Assembly: GCA_902547755.1 (NCBI GenBank)
Contig: CACCPA010000005.1
Span: 52,632 to 116,631, forward strand
Direction of reading: 5' to 3'
From: Halieaceae bacterium
GTDB taxonomy: Bacteria > Pseudomonadota > Gammaproteobacteria > Pseudomonadales > Halieaceae
Length of the DNA: 64,000 nt
Positions 1-8,644 of this stretch are shown in pieces; the stretch's first letter is position 1; each line of letters begins with the position of its first letter. The notes under the pieces are model-generated. The model was not told the DNA's origin. It saw nothing but the letters and a program-made list of their open reading frames with translations, and searched no databases. Made by a program: the position numbers and the translations under genes.

Positions 1-147
1 AAAAGCCACCTCGCAGCCAAAGTCTGCAGGGGCGTTATTCAGCGCGCTTGCAGATTGTAAAAATTCAGTGCTTTTAAAATTAAGCTTTTGAGACTTATTG
101 GGCGTATTGATGACAGTGATCCGCGTAAAGTTTGGTGTTTTCGGCAC
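1..147 (-). CDS. engB: EngB (YsxC/YihA) ribosome-biogenesis GTPase, N-terminal 49 codons only
   Basis: The reverse complement of the first 147 bases is open with no stop. It encodes a peptide ending NNAPADFGCEVAF, which matches the segment just before the Walker A motif of EngB (in E. coli, SDTGIEVAFAGRSNAGKSS). Only the residues before the P-loop lie inside the window; the rest is beyond the left edge. The start is taken as the GTG whose complement is 145-147, because no ATG exists in frame nearby; this start is uncertain. EngB is an essential GTPase for 50S subunit assembly. Its divergent position next to the cytochrome c4/dsbA genes is the usual gammaproteobacterial order and supports the call. 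Seen: reading frame and motif. Inferred: start codon. Confidence 0.8.
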   Translation of the reverse strand, partial: MPKTPNFTRITVINTPNKSQKLNFKSTEFLQSASALNNAPADFGCEVAF

Positions 148-236
148 AGTGACTATAATGCCGCTCCAGATTGCATGGGTATAGCGATAAAATCACAGCA
201 TTTAGCGGTACCCACGCCGTGTTAGAGGGTCAAATC

Positions 237-545
237 ATGAAAGCAAACATCTTAAAATTCGCACTCATCATTGGCACGTCGTCATTCGCGACAGTGGCAG
301 TCCAAGCAGCTGAGCAGCCACCTCAGTACGCGGCATCGTGTGGTGCGTGTCACGCCTACGCTGTAGCGGGCGCACCAAAGACGGGTGATGCAGCCCAGTG
401 GGAGCCAAGGCTTGCGAAGGGAATGGAAGCACTGGTGTCATCGGTAAAGAACGGCCTGGGTGTTATGCCTGCTGGTGGTATGTGTACAACATGCAGCGAT
501 GATGACTACAAGGCACTCATCACATATATGTCGACACCCCAATAA
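237..545 (+). CDS. Monoheme periplasmic cytochrome c5-like protein
   Basis: A 102-residue protein with a signal peptide (about residues 1-24, ending VQAA), a CGACH heme-binding site at 35-39, and a GVMPAGG segment whose Met77 is the likely sixth ligand. A CTTC pair (83-86) matches the disulfide typical of the c5 family. It should carry one covalent heme and pass electrons in the periplasm. An upstream in-frame ATG at 171 exists, but the 237 start is preceded by GAGGG and gives the proper signal peptide. It is followed 21 bases later by the diheme cytochrome, so the two are probably co-transcribed with dsbA. Confidence 0.9.
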   Translation: MKANILKFALIIGTSSFATVAVQAAEQPPQYAASCGACHAYAVAGAPKTGDAAQWEPRLAKGMEALVSSVKNGLGVMPAGGMCTTCSDDDYKALITYMSTPQ

Positions 546-566
546 TCGGGTAACAAGGAGTTTAGG

Positions 567-1202
567 ATGATCTTTAATCGCGCAATTGCGACTTTGGCGC
601 TGCTAATGGTAGCCAATGTTGCATTGGCCGGTGGCGTTATGAAAGGTGACGCGGCTGCAGGAGAAGCATTGGTTGGCTCGTGTGCGGCGTGTCATGGTGC
701 TGACGGAAATAGTCTTGCCCCAACATTCCCCAAGCTTGCAGGTTTGGGTGAACGCTATCTGTTGAAGCAGATGAAAGACATCCGTGATGGACGCAGACCC
801 GTCGCATTGATGGCAGGTCAGGTCGACAATATGACGGACCAGCAGTTGGCAGATATCGCTGCCTTCTATGACGCACAGGAGCGCACATCGGGTACAACCG
901 ACCCTGATTTGGTTAAGTTAGGTCGTAAGGTATATCTCGCAGGTATTGCTGAAAGAAAGGTAGCGGCTTGCTCGGGCTGTCATAGTCCCTCTGGCAAAGG
1001 CAATGGCCCCGGTGGCTACCCTGCTCTTGCGGGTCAGCACGCAGACTATGTTGCACAGCAGCTTGAAATGTTCCGTCTTGGCTACGAAGACGAGAGCGGT
1101 CGAACCAATGGTGGCGACAGCAAGATTATGCGTACCATTGCCTTCGGCTTGAGCGACCTTGAGATCAAGGCGGTCGCAAGTTATGTTGCGGGTCTACAGT
1201 GA
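567..1202 (+). CDS. Diheme cytochrome c4
   Basis: A 211-residue exported protein: signal peptide about 1-21, then two homologous class I cytochrome c domains with CAACH at 39-43 and CSGCH at 135-139. Length and the two-domain layout fit cytochrome c4, a periplasmic electron donor to terminal oxidases such as the cbb3 type. An AAGGAG ribosome site lies upstream of ATG 567. It sits between the monoheme c5-like gene and dsbA; DsbA oxidises Cys pairs in the periplasm, and this gene trio beside engB is conserved in Pseudomonas-like bacteria. The family is clear; the partner oxidase is not in the window. Confidence 0.93.
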   Translation: MIFNRAIATLALLMVANVALAGGVMKGDAAAGEALVGSCAACHGADGNSLAPTFPKLAGLGERYLLKQMKDIRDGRRPVALMAGQVDNMTDQQLADIAAFYDAQERTSGTTDPDLVKLGRKVYLAGIAERKVAACSGCHSPSGKGNGPGGYPALAGQHADYVAQQLEMFRLGYEDESGRTNGGDSKIMRTIAFGLSDLEIKAVASYVAGLQ

Positions 1203-1241
1203 GAGACATTAGTAGACCAGTAACAGGCTTGGGGAATCATT

Positions 1242-1904
1242 ATGTTGGGTTGGCTTCGCGTAGTAACGCTAGCAACGGTGGTTGCACTTTCGACAGGTGC
1301 GGGTGCGCAAGAGCAATATCAGGAAGGCGTTCATTACGACCTGATTGAACCTGCCATTCACACCGGCATTAGTGACGGTGTTGTGGTGACCGAATTCTTC
1401 TCCTACGGGTGTGGCCACTGCTACAACTTCGAGCCGTTACTCGAGTCGTTTGAGTCGCGATTACCTGAAGGCGTCGTCGTGCAGAGAACCCCCGTCATCT
1501 GGAAAAACAACCCGGGCATGAAGCTCCTCGCCAAAACCTACTACGCGGTGGAGGTGCTCGATGTGTTCGAGCCTGTCCATGGCGCTGTTTTCAATACCAT
1601 TCACCGTCAGCGTAAGCGTTTATCCAGCCCTGAAGCCGTACGCGCCGTGTTTGTCGAAAATGGCGTTAATGCTAAAGATTTTGACCGCGCCTTTGGTTCT
1701 TTCGGTATCGACAGCATGGTGCGTCAGGCAGCGGCACGTACTGAGGGCGCTCGGGTGCAAGGTACTCCCTCACTCATGGTCAATGGTAAGTACCGGATCG
1801 ATACACGACAGGCTGGTAGTCAGGCAAATATGCTGAAAATAGCTGCTTTTCTTGCCGATAAAGAGCTCGCACGATTAGAGCGAGCAGCCAACGCGGCTGA
1901 CTGA
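1242..1904 (+). CDS. dsbA: Periplasmic thiol:disulfide oxidoreductase DsbA
   Basis: A 220-residue protein with a signal peptide (about 1-22), a thioredoxin fold with an inserted helical domain, the active site CGHC at residues 57-60 and the cis-proline loop in GTPSLMVNG near residue 174. It introduces disulfide bonds into exported proteins and would be reoxidised by DsbB. The CxxC dipeptide GH is the one found in E. coli-like strong-oxidant DsbA proteins. It follows the cytochrome c4 gene by about 40 bases and converges with the lrp-family gene; no convincing terminator lies in the 25 bases between them. Confidence 0.95.
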   Translation: MLGWLRVVTLATVVALSTGAGAQEQYQEGVHYDLIEPAIHTGISDGVVVTEFFSYGCGHCYNFEPLLESFESRLPEGVVVQRTPVIWKNNPGMKLLAKTYYAVEVLDVFEPVHGAVFNTIHRQRKRLSSPEAVRAVFVENGVNAKDFDRAFGSFGIDSMVRQAAARTEGARVQGTPSLMVNGKYRIDTRQAGSQANMLKIAAFLADKELARLERAANAAD

Positions 1905-1929
1905 GTCACTTACTAGCGAGTGGGTTGAG

Positions 1930-2406
1930 TTAGCCGAGCGGTATTTCCGTTCGGTTTATCACCTTTCTTAGTACAAAGCTCGAATGCACACCCGTAACAC
2001 CGGGAATGCGGGTCAGCTTGCCTAACAACACTGCTTCAAAGTGCTTCATGTCCTTAACGACTACACGTAATAGATAGTCCGCGCTCTGGCCGGTAACGAC
2101 GGAGCAATCAATGACTTCGTCGTAAGTCGCTATTTCTGTCTCAAAGTTCTCGAAGCGTTCGGGCGTATGGCGATCCATAGAGATGCTGACATGCGCCGTT
2201 AGGTCGAGGCCTAACTTTTCCGGGTTCAGGATGGCAACCTGGCGTTCGATGAAGCCCTCGGTGAGGAGTCGCTTAACCCGACGCGCACAGGGCGTGGGTG
2301 ACAATCCCACTTTATCGGCCAGCTCTAGGTTGCTCAGGCTGGCGTCGTTCTGTAGCTCAGCCAGCAAGCGAAGGTCGGTTCGATCTAGATCATTAATATC
2401 AAGCAT
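1930..2406 (-). CDS. Lrp/AsnC-family transcriptional regulator
   Basis: A 158-residue protein with an N-terminal winged helix-turn-helix (DLRLLAELQNDASLSNLELADKVGLS opening, then PCARRVKRL as recognition helix) and a C-terminal RAM ligand-binding/oligomerisation domain (about 70-150). Length and layout match Lrp, which senses leucine or other amino acids. It is divergent from leuA with 148 bases between the starts, and a perfect 16-base palindrome sits directly upstream of its own ATG. Both facts suggest autoregulation and control of leuA. Whether it is the global Lrp or a dedicated local regulator cannot be settled from sequence alone. Confidence 0.9.
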   Translation of the reverse strand: MLDINDLDRTDLRLLAELQNDASLSNLELADKVGLSPTPCARRVKRLLTEGFIERQVAILNPEKLGLDLTAHVSISMDRHTPERFENFETEIATYDEVIDCSVVTGQSADYLLRVVVKDMKHFEAVLLGKLTRIPGVTGVHSSFVLRKVINRTEIPLG

Positions 2407-2407
2407 G

Positions 2408-2423
2408 ACGCTAATATTAGCGT
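2408..2423. promoter_or_regulatory. Perfect 16-bp palindrome, candidate Lrp-type operator
   Basis: ACGCTAATATTAGCGT is a perfect inverted repeat starting two bases upstream of the regulator's ATG. It is partly echoed by AGCG-tattt-CGCT at 2419-2431, followed by a run of ten T. AT-centred palindromes of this kind are typical Lrp/AsnC sites. The position would let the regulator repress itself and influence leuA. Binding is inference. Confidence 0.55.
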
Positions 2424-2515
2424 ATTTCGCTAAATTTTTTTTTTATTTATAGTTATTCGCCATTAATTGGTGCTGATATCGGTGATTTTGATCGAATTCC
2501 CTAATCGCCGAGGCG

Positions 2516-2521
2516 TATAAT
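2516..2521 (+). promoter_or_regulatory. Candidate -10 box of the leuA promoter
   Basis: A perfect TATAAT lies 34 bases before the leuA ATG. No good TTGACA-like element is found at 16-18 bases upstream, so the promoter may depend on an activator, for which the divergent Lrp-family protein is a candidate. The leader is too short to hold a leucine attenuator peptide. Confidence 0.45.
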
Positions 2522-2554
2522 CTTGCGGTTAAAGTTCACTTAATTGAGTTAGCT

Positions 2555-4240
2555 ATGAATCATTCAGAGTTTGGGTCCTTCGATTTTCGGAAGTATCCCA
2601 AGTATCAACCACTAAAGAAGGCTGACCGCCGGTGGCCGGATGCTGTGTTAACCAAGGCGCCCGAGTGGTGCAGTGTCGATTTGCGTGACGGGAATCAGGC
2701 CTTAATAGAGCCTATGACATCCGACAAGAAATTACGGATGTGGGAGTTGTTGCTCGATCTTGGCTTTAAACAGATTGAAGTCGGCTTTCCCTCCGCTTCA
2801 TCACACGATTTTGATTTTCTGAGAAAGCTCATTGATGAAAACCGTATCCCTGATGATGTGACTGTCCAGGTGCTTACCCAGGCGCGTGAGGAGCTCATCG
2901 TTAAGACCTTTGAAGCGCTGAAGGGGTGCAAGCGCGCGGTGCTTCATTTTTACAACAGTACTTCTACAGTTCAGCGTGATTTCGTATTTGGTTTGGACCG
3001 GGCAGGGATTACAGATATTGCGGTAAAGGGCGCAGAACTCGTGAAATCTATAGCGGCTAAGTATCCGCAAACCGAGTGGGTGTTTGAGTACAGCCCGGAG
3101 AGCTTTACCGGCACAGAAATGGATTTTGCGGTTGACGTTTGTAACGCCGTCATTGATGTCATTTCTCCAACACCCGATAACAAGATGATCATCAATCTGC
3201 CCGCGACCGTTGAAGTGAGTACGCCCAACGTTTACGCCGATCAGATTGAGTGGTTCTGCGACAACGTGAATCACCGTGAGTCGCTGCTGATTTCGCTCCA
3301 TACGCACAACGATCGTGGCGGCGCTGTCGCGGCGAGCGAGCTGGGCCTGTTGGCCGGTGCTGATCGAATTGAAGGCACGTTGCTGGGGAATGGTGAGCGG
3401 ACTGGCAATATGGACATCGTGACCATGGCGATGAACCTTTACAGTCAAGGCATTGACCCTCAACTCGATTTTTCCCAAATGGATGCAATGATTGCTGTGT
3501 GTAAAGAGTGTACGCAGTTGCCGTTACATCCTCGACACCCCTACGCAGGTGAATTGGTATTCACAGCGTTTTCCGGGAGCCACCAGGATGCGATCAACAA
3601 GTGTCTAGCGAGGAGAGACGGTGAAAGCCTATGGGAAGTTGCTTACCTGCCGATCGATCCGGCGGACATTGGTCGCAGCTATCAGGAAGTGATTCGTATC
3701 AATAGTCAGTCCGGTAAGGGCGGTGTTGCCTATGTGCTTAATCGTGACTACGGGCTCGATCTTCCGCGGTGGTTGCAGGTCGACTTTAGCGCTTCGGTTC
3801 AGGCTCTCGCCGAACGCTCGGAAACAGAAGTCCAATCGGATGATATCCACCACCTGTTCCTCGAAACTTATTTGTTAGATCGCCCGCAACTGTCGGTTGG
3901 TAACTACCAACTGGCGAGAGATGATGCCGTTGATCACCTCAATGTTATGATTGAAGGGCTCGAGGGCTCTCCAACCCTGTCAGGGAAAGGTGTGGGCGTC
4001 GTTGGTGCATTTACGGATGCTGTATCCAGTCATACGGAGCACAAGATTATCGTGGTGGAATACAGTGAGCACACCTTGGGGTCCGACGCTGACGCAGAGG
4101 CCATTTGTTATGTCCAATTGGCCATCGATGGTACCCGTGTGTGTGGTGTTGGTCGCAGCACGGACATTGTTCATGCAACCATGAGCGCTATTTTGTCCGG
4201 ACTGGGTCGGCACTCTAGTGGCTACTTGAGTGCGGCATAA
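2555..4240 (+). CDS. leuA: 2-isopropylmalate synthase LeuA
   Basis: A 561-residue enzyme that condenses acetyl-CoA with 2-oxoisovalerate in the first committed step of leucine synthesis. It has the HMGL-like TIM barrel with the metal-binding start WCSVDLRDGNQAL and the HTHNDRGGAVA motif in the middle. A C-terminal LeuA dimer/allosteric domain (about 430-555) should bind leucine for feedback inhibition. Length fits the long LeuA subtype of about 560 residues that begins with a KYQP/RRWPD segment. It is divergent from the Lrp-family regulator, a likely controller. Confidence 0.96.
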   Translation: MNHSEFGSFDFRKYPKYQPLKKADRRWPDAVLTKAPEWCSVDLRDGNQALIEPMTSDKKLRMWELLLDLGFKQIEVGFPSASSHDFDFLRKLIDENRIPDDVTVQVLTQAREELIVKTFEALKGCKRAVLHFYNSTSTVQRDFVFGLDRAGITDIAVKGAELVKSIAAKYPQTEWVFEYSPESFTGTEMDFAVDVCNAVIDVISPTPDNKMIINLPATVEVSTPNVYADQIEWFCDNVNHRESLLISLHTHNDRGGAVAASELGLLAGADRIEGTLLGNGERTGNMDIVTMAMNLYSQGIDPQLDFSQMDAMIAVCKECTQLPLHPRHPYAGELVFTAFSGSHQDAINKCLARRDGESLWEVAYLPIDPADIGRSYQEVIRINSQSGKGGVAYVLNRDYGLDLPRWLQVDFSASVQALAERSETEVQSDDIHHLFLETYLLDRPQLSVGNYQLARDDAVDHLNVMIEGLEGSPTLSGKGVGVVGAFTDAVSSHTEHKIIVVEYSEHTLGSDADAEAICYVQLAIDGTRVCGVGRSTDIVHATMSAILSGLGRHSSGYLSAA

Positions 4241-4343
4241 AGCGGGTAATTTCCCACTGAGACGCAGCGTATAGTTTTATAAGGAGTCGCTGAGTTACAT
4301 GCTCAAACGAAGGCGGAACTCATTTACGAGGGTGGCTATTTGA

Positions 4344-5234
4344 ATGCTGGAGGGTCGAGCTTCATTTTCTCGTTTGCTGTCGGCTTTGCTCGTCTTCGCC
4401 TTTGTCCTAGCTGGCTGCTCGGCAAATCGATTTTTGTACAACCGCGCGGACACGTTCGTGCGCTGGACGATCGATGATTATGTTGATCTAACAAGCGAGC
4501 AGCAAAAGCAGTTTGATGCGGACCTTGGTGGGCTGCTCGATTGGCACCGGCGCGACGAATTACCGCTTTACAGAGAGTATATCTTGTCGTCGCTGGACGC
4601 ACTCGAGGGCGGGGTGACCATCGATGAAGCGGTTCTGATTTCGGAAGCCATTAATGAGGCGGCCAATCGGCTTCAAGTAAAATTGGTTGATCTGTTGCTT
4701 GAAAGTGCAGAGGGTCTGACTGATGGCCAGATAAAGGATTTTCTGGATGAGCTTGATCGTCAACAAGAGGAATATGCCGAGGAGCGTCTGGTTCGAGACG
4801 ACATCACATACGCTGATGACGCGGCTGACTCGTTACAGCGGTTGGCGAAGCGGTTGCTCGGCAAATTAAATGACGAACAAAAGGCACTCATCCAATCGCG
4901 CAGCATAGAACTGATGCGCATTGACCGCCTGTGGCACGAGGATCGTTCTGTATGGGGGGCGAAGCTCCGAACCATACTCGAGAGCCGCTTACCCGGATGG
5001 CAGACCGAAATCCGTGTGCTAGGTGATACGCGTTCCGAGGTAAGAACGCCGGCGTATGTCGCTGGTATAGAGCACAACGGCGACGTCATTCTTGGGCTCT
5101 TGGTTAAGGTGATCAACGGTCGAACAGAGAGTCAGGACAGCCGCATGCGTCGTTTTCTCGATGATCTTATTGCCGATATTGACGCGTTAACTACAGCCAA
5201 TGAGGCCGAAGCCCTAGTCGTCCAGCAGCGATAG
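4344..5234 (+). CDS. DUF6279 family lipoprotein
   Basis: A 296-residue protein with a lipoprotein signal peptide: hydrophobic core about 9-20 and lipobox VLAGC with Cys25 as the acylated residue. The mature part begins [24 protein letters not shown], then a long mostly helical region rich in Glu, Gln and Leu. I recognise this as the DUF6279 family, whose function is unknown to me; it should be anchored in the outer or inner membrane facing the periplasm. It follows leuA by 103 bases in the same direction. Its 3' end overlaps the convergent ilvD gene by 21 bases. Confidence 0.85.
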   Translation: MLEGRASFSRLLSALLVFAFVLAGCSANRFLYNRADTFVRWTIDDYVDLTSEQQKQFDADLGGLLDWHRRDELPLYREYILSSLDALEGGVTIDEAVLISEAINEAANRLQVKLVDLLLESAEGLTDGQIKDFLDELDRQQEEYAEERLVRDDITYADDAADSLQRLAKRLLGKLNDEQKALIQSRSIELMRIDRLWHEDRSVWGAKLRTILESRLPGWQTEIRVLGDTRSEVRTPAYVAGIEHNGDVILGLLVKVINGRTESQDSRMRRFLDDLIADIDALTTANEAEALVVQQR

Positions 5235-7052
5235 ATCCCGTACTGCACCACGATCTGCGCTTGTCACTGTTTTGGCGTAGAACTTTAGCGCGGGACTCAC
5301 TTTCCTTGGTCGGTTCTTTGCAGGCTTAAAGCCGAGGGCCGCTTGAGCGGATCGTCGCTCGTTCAGCACGGCCTCATTAACCAACACGTTAATGGCACGC
5401 TTTGGAATGTCGATGAGGATTCTGTCGCCGTCCTCGACAAGCGCAATCACACCACCAGCCGCCGCTTCCGGAGAAACGTGACCAATGGATAAGCCGGATG
5501 TGCCGCCAGAGAAGCGACCATCGGTGATCAGTGCACAGGCTTTACCTAGGCCTTTGGATTTGATGTAGCTCGTTGGGTAAAGCATTTCCTGCATACCCGG
5601 ACCGCCCCGAGGTCCCTCATAGCGGACAACGACCACATCACCTGCTTGTACACGATCCTCGAGGATATCGGAGACGGCATCTTCCTGGCTCTCGCACACA
5701 TGTGCTGTTCCTTCGAATACCAAGAGCTCATCTTCCACGCCGGCGGTTTTTACAACACAACCATCCTCGGCAATGTTTCCAAAGAGCACTGCCAAGCCAC
5801 CTTCTTCAGAGTAGGCATTATCAGCTGAGCGAACGCAGCCGCCCTCTCGGTCTAGGTCAAGCGTTGGCCAGCGCGTTGCCTGACTAAATGCTTCCTGTGT
5901 CGGGATGCCCGCGGGGCCCGCTTTGAAACGCTCGAGCGCCACCGCGTTATCTGTGGTAGCAATATCCCAATGAGCGATTGCGTCGCCGATGCTAGGGCTG
6001 TGCACGGTGTGGCAGTCAGTATGCAGTTGGCCCGATCTCGCGAGCTCACCCAAAATGGCCAGTACACCACCCGCTCGGTGAACATCTTCCATGTGATACA
6101 GCGGGGTGCTCGGAGCCACTTTGCACAACTGAGGCACATTGCGGGAAAGCGTGTCGATGTCAGCCATTGTGAAATCAAGCTCGGCTTCTTGTGCCGCGGC
6201 AAGCAAGTGCAAAATGGTGTTGGTTGAGCCACCCATGGCAATGTCGAGACTCATGGCATTCTCAAACGCAGCTCGGTTGGCAATGTTCCTAGGAAGAACA
6301 CGGTCATCGTCCTCAACGTAGTAGCGCCGGGTAAGTTCAACCACGAGTCGCCCCGCTTCAAGGAATAGCGCTTTGCGATCGGCGTGAGTTGCTAACAGGG
6401 AGCCGTTGCCTGGCAGGCTCAGTCCAAGCGCTTCTGTGAGGCAATTCATCGAGTTGGCAGTGAACATACCAGAACATGAACCACAGGTTGGGCAGGCGGA
6501 TCGCTCGTATGCCTCGACTTTGGCGTCATCGGCACTACTGTCTGCAGCAATTACCATGGCGTCAACCAAGTCCAGCTTATGCTCGGACAGGGCCGTTTTA
6601 CCAGCTTCCATGGGACCACCCGAGACAAAAACTACGGGTATGTTGAGGCGCATGGCCGCGTTGAGCATTCCGGGTGTGATCTTGTCGCAGTTAGAGATAC
6701 AAACCATGGCGTCGGCACAGTGCGCGTTCACCATGTACTCAACGGAGTCTGCAATGATGTCCCTGGAGGGCAAGCTATAGAGCATGCCGTCATGACCCAT
6801 TGCGATGCCGTCATCGACTGCAATGGTGTTGAATTCTTTGGCGACACCGCCTGCGTTTTCAATTTCACGCGCGACTAGCTGTCCCAGATCTTTGAGATGG
6901 ACGTGCCCCGGCACGAACTGCGTGAATGAGTTAACGACGGCAATGATGGGTTTTTCAAAGTCACCGTCTTTCATGCCGGTCGCACGCCATAAGGCACGTG
7001 CCCCTGCCATGTTGCGGCCGGCGGTGGATGTTCTCGAGCGATACTCAGGCAT
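5214..7052 (-). CDS. ilvD: Dihydroxy-acid dehydratase IlvD
   Basis: A 612-residue iron-sulfur enzyme that dehydrates 2,3-dihydroxy acids to 2-oxo acids, the third common step of valine and isoleucine synthesis. Signatures are [18 protein letters not shown] near residue 122 and [24 protein letters not shown] near 195, which supply the cluster-binding cysteines. The length is that of E. coli-type IlvD (about 616). The ATG has a GGAG site eight bases upstream. It lies 31 bases downstream of argA on the same strand, so the pair is probably one transcript. Confidence 0.97.
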   Translation of the reverse strand: MPEYRSRTSTAGRNMAGARALWRATGMKDGDFEKPIIAVVNSFTQFVPGHVHLKDLGQLVAREIENAGGVAKEFNTIAVDDGIAMGHDGMLYSLPSRDIIADSVEYMVNAHCADAMVCISNCDKITPGMLNAAMRLNIPVVFVSGGPMEAGKTALSEHKLDLVDAMVIAADSSADDAKVEAYERSACPTCGSCSGMFTANSMNCLTEALGLSLPGNGSLLATHADRKALFLEAGRLVVELTRRYYVEDDDRVLPRNIANRAAFENAMSLDIAMGGSTNTILHLLAAAQEAELDFTMADIDTLSRNVPQLCKVAPSTPLYHMEDVHRAGGVLAILGELARSGQLHTDCHTVHSPSIGDAIAHWDIATTDNAVALERFKAGPAGIPTQEAFSQATRWPTLDLDREGGCVRSADNAYSEEGGLAVLFGNIAEDGCVVKTAGVEDELLVFEGTAHVCESQEDAVSDILEDRVQAGDVVVVRYEGPRGGPGMQEMLYPTSYIKSKGLGKACALITDGRFSGGTSGLSIGHVSPEAAAGGVIALVEDGDRILIDIPKRAINVLVNEAVLNERRSAQAALGFKPAKNRPRKVSPALKFYAKTVTSADRGAVRDLSLLDD

Positions 7053-7083
7053 CAGCTATCTCCAGTAGATCACGCGCTATAGA

Positions 7084-8340
7084 CTACAGCGCGCGAACAA
7101 GAATTTTTGAATTTCGGTCTATTTTTGCCTTTTGTTTCTCTGAATCGGGCAGCACTTCGTGTGATGACATAGTGAAGCCAAGCTCTTGAAACCAATGACC
7201 GGTTTGTGTTGTACGCACATAAACGCGCTCAAGCTTGGCTTGTTTCCCAGCGTCAATGAGCGCTGCCACGAGCCGTTCACCGTGTCCCGAGTCCCTGTAA
7301 TCCGGATGGGTGGCAACACTTGCGATTTCAGCGATGTTGTCCGCGGGGTTGTCCAGTAAGGCGGCACAGGCGATTACCCGGCTGTCTTTTGTGATGACAG
7401 TGAATTTATCGAGGCGGCGTTCGATCTCTTCATTGGACCTATCTGCAAGAATGCCTACTTGCTGTAACGGTCGGATGAGCTCGAGTATGCCTGCCAAATC
7501 GTGTGCCTCGGCGCCTTTGATTTGCTCGTATTCATCTGGCGATATCAGCGTGCCAATACCATCGTGCGTATACAGCTCTTTGAGCAGACCGCCGTCGAGT
7601 GCGTAGCTAATGAGGTGGGATCGAGGTACGCCCGAGTCACAGGCATCACACGCGAGCATGAGTGCCTCTTTTTGCCCCTCGCCAGCGGTTTCGAGTACTC
7701 GGCGAGCAGCATCAACGGTAAGTTGCCGCTGCAGTTTCCCGTCCGTACTTTCGACGCCATCGAAGTCCGACATGATAATTAGCTTGTCAGCGCCTAGGCT
7801 CCGGCTGACCGCACCCATGACGTCCAGTGCGTCTAGGGTGAACACTTCTCCAGCAGGGGAATGACCCAGCGTAGAGACCAAACAGATGGCGGCACCATCT
7901 AACGCGTGTGTCATGCCAGCAACGTCAATATGGCGAACTAAACCACGACCTGACCGGTCCACACCGTTGATGACACCCAAGGGCCGGGCGGTGATGAAGT
8001 TACCGGCGATTACTCTGAGTCGCGCATTGTGCAGGGGTGAGTTGGGCAGTCCCATCGAAAACATCTGCTCAATATGGGTGCGTTCTGCCAAGGTATCAGC
8101 TACTGCTCGATGTATGGCGACGGGCGACAATGGCTGGGAGTTAAAGGCGTTTTGCTCGTGAACTACCACAAGCCGCACACCCAGTGAATGCATAAGTGCG
8201 AGATCGTGCACCACATTTATAAAATTCTCATCGCTTGCAGCGCCGCAGCGAAGCCCCACTACAACAGTGGTTCCTCGATGCGAATTAATGTACGGCGCGG
8301 TGTGCCGAAACCAATCAATGGTGTCTGTCGAATCTGTCAT
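7084..8340 (-). CDS. argA: N-acetylglutamate synthase ArgA
   Basis: A 418-residue protein with an N-terminal amino-acid-kinase-like domain (about 1-285, opening WFRHTAPYINSHRGTTVVVGL) and a C-terminal GNAT acetyltransferase domain (about 290-418; acetyl-CoA site near HPDYRDSGHGERLV). It makes N-acetylglutamate from acetyl-CoA and glutamate, the entry to arginine synthesis. The kinase-like domain should bind arginine for feedback inhibition. Length is slightly shorter than E. coli ArgA (443). Placed directly before ilvD, an uncommon pairing that may let the two amino acid pathways share regulation. Confidence 0.95.
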   Translation of the reverse strand: MTDSTDTIDWFRHTAPYINSHRGTTVVVGLRCGAASDENFINVVHDLALMHSLGVRLVVVHEQNAFNSQPLSPVAIHRAVADTLAERTHIEQMFSMGLPNSPLHNARLRVIAGNFITARPLGVINGVDRSGRGLVRHIDVAGMTHALDGAAICLVSTLGHSPAGEVFTLDALDVMGAVSRSLGADKLIIMSDFDGVESTDGKLQRQLTVDAARRVLETAGEGQKEALMLACDACDSGVPRSHLISYALDGGLLKELYTHDGIGTLISPDEYEQIKGAEAHDLAGILELIRPLQQVGILADRSNEEIERRLDKFTVITKDSRVIACAALLDNPADNIAEIASVATHPDYRDSGHGERLVAALIDAGKQAKLERVYVRTTQTGHWFQELGFTMSSHEVLPDSEKQKAKIDRNSKILVRAL

Positions 8341-8644
8341 GATCGCCGCCCTTAGCCCCGCAGGCCTCGAAGGATGCTAAATCCCTGTTGCAAGAGCAGA
8401 TTGATTCGCGTGCTAGCTGCAAGCATTTCCATTAAAAAATTCCGTGACAAGGCAATTGCCTGAGATTCATTGCGTGGCTGGTGACGCGGTAAAACCGCCG
8501 CGCCACAGCGGATTCGGAGTATATTAGGTGTTCGAAGTGGTTCCTACCCTAGGCTCGCTCCTTTGCCCGATGGTGTAGCAGAGAGTTTTTACGGAGACTT
8601 GGGCATTTTGGTGCGAAAACCGTGAGAGGCAATTCGTTTATTTG
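8341..8644. other. Divergent intergenic region between argA and glnE
   Basis: About 300 bases without a credible gene. It must hold the promoters of the leftward argA-ilvD pair and the rightward glnE. A TATATT sequence near 8519-8524 is a possible -10 box for glnE, but no matching -35 is convincing. I see no riboswitch-like or strong hairpin structure. Confidence 0.5.

Noticed and set aside
1905..1929. Bidirectional terminator between dsbA and the Lrp-family gene
   Set aside because: Only a four-base stem (CACT/AGTG) without T-runs.
2801..3478. 225-codon frame antisense to leuA
   Set aside because: Shadow of a well-supported gene; no motif of its own.
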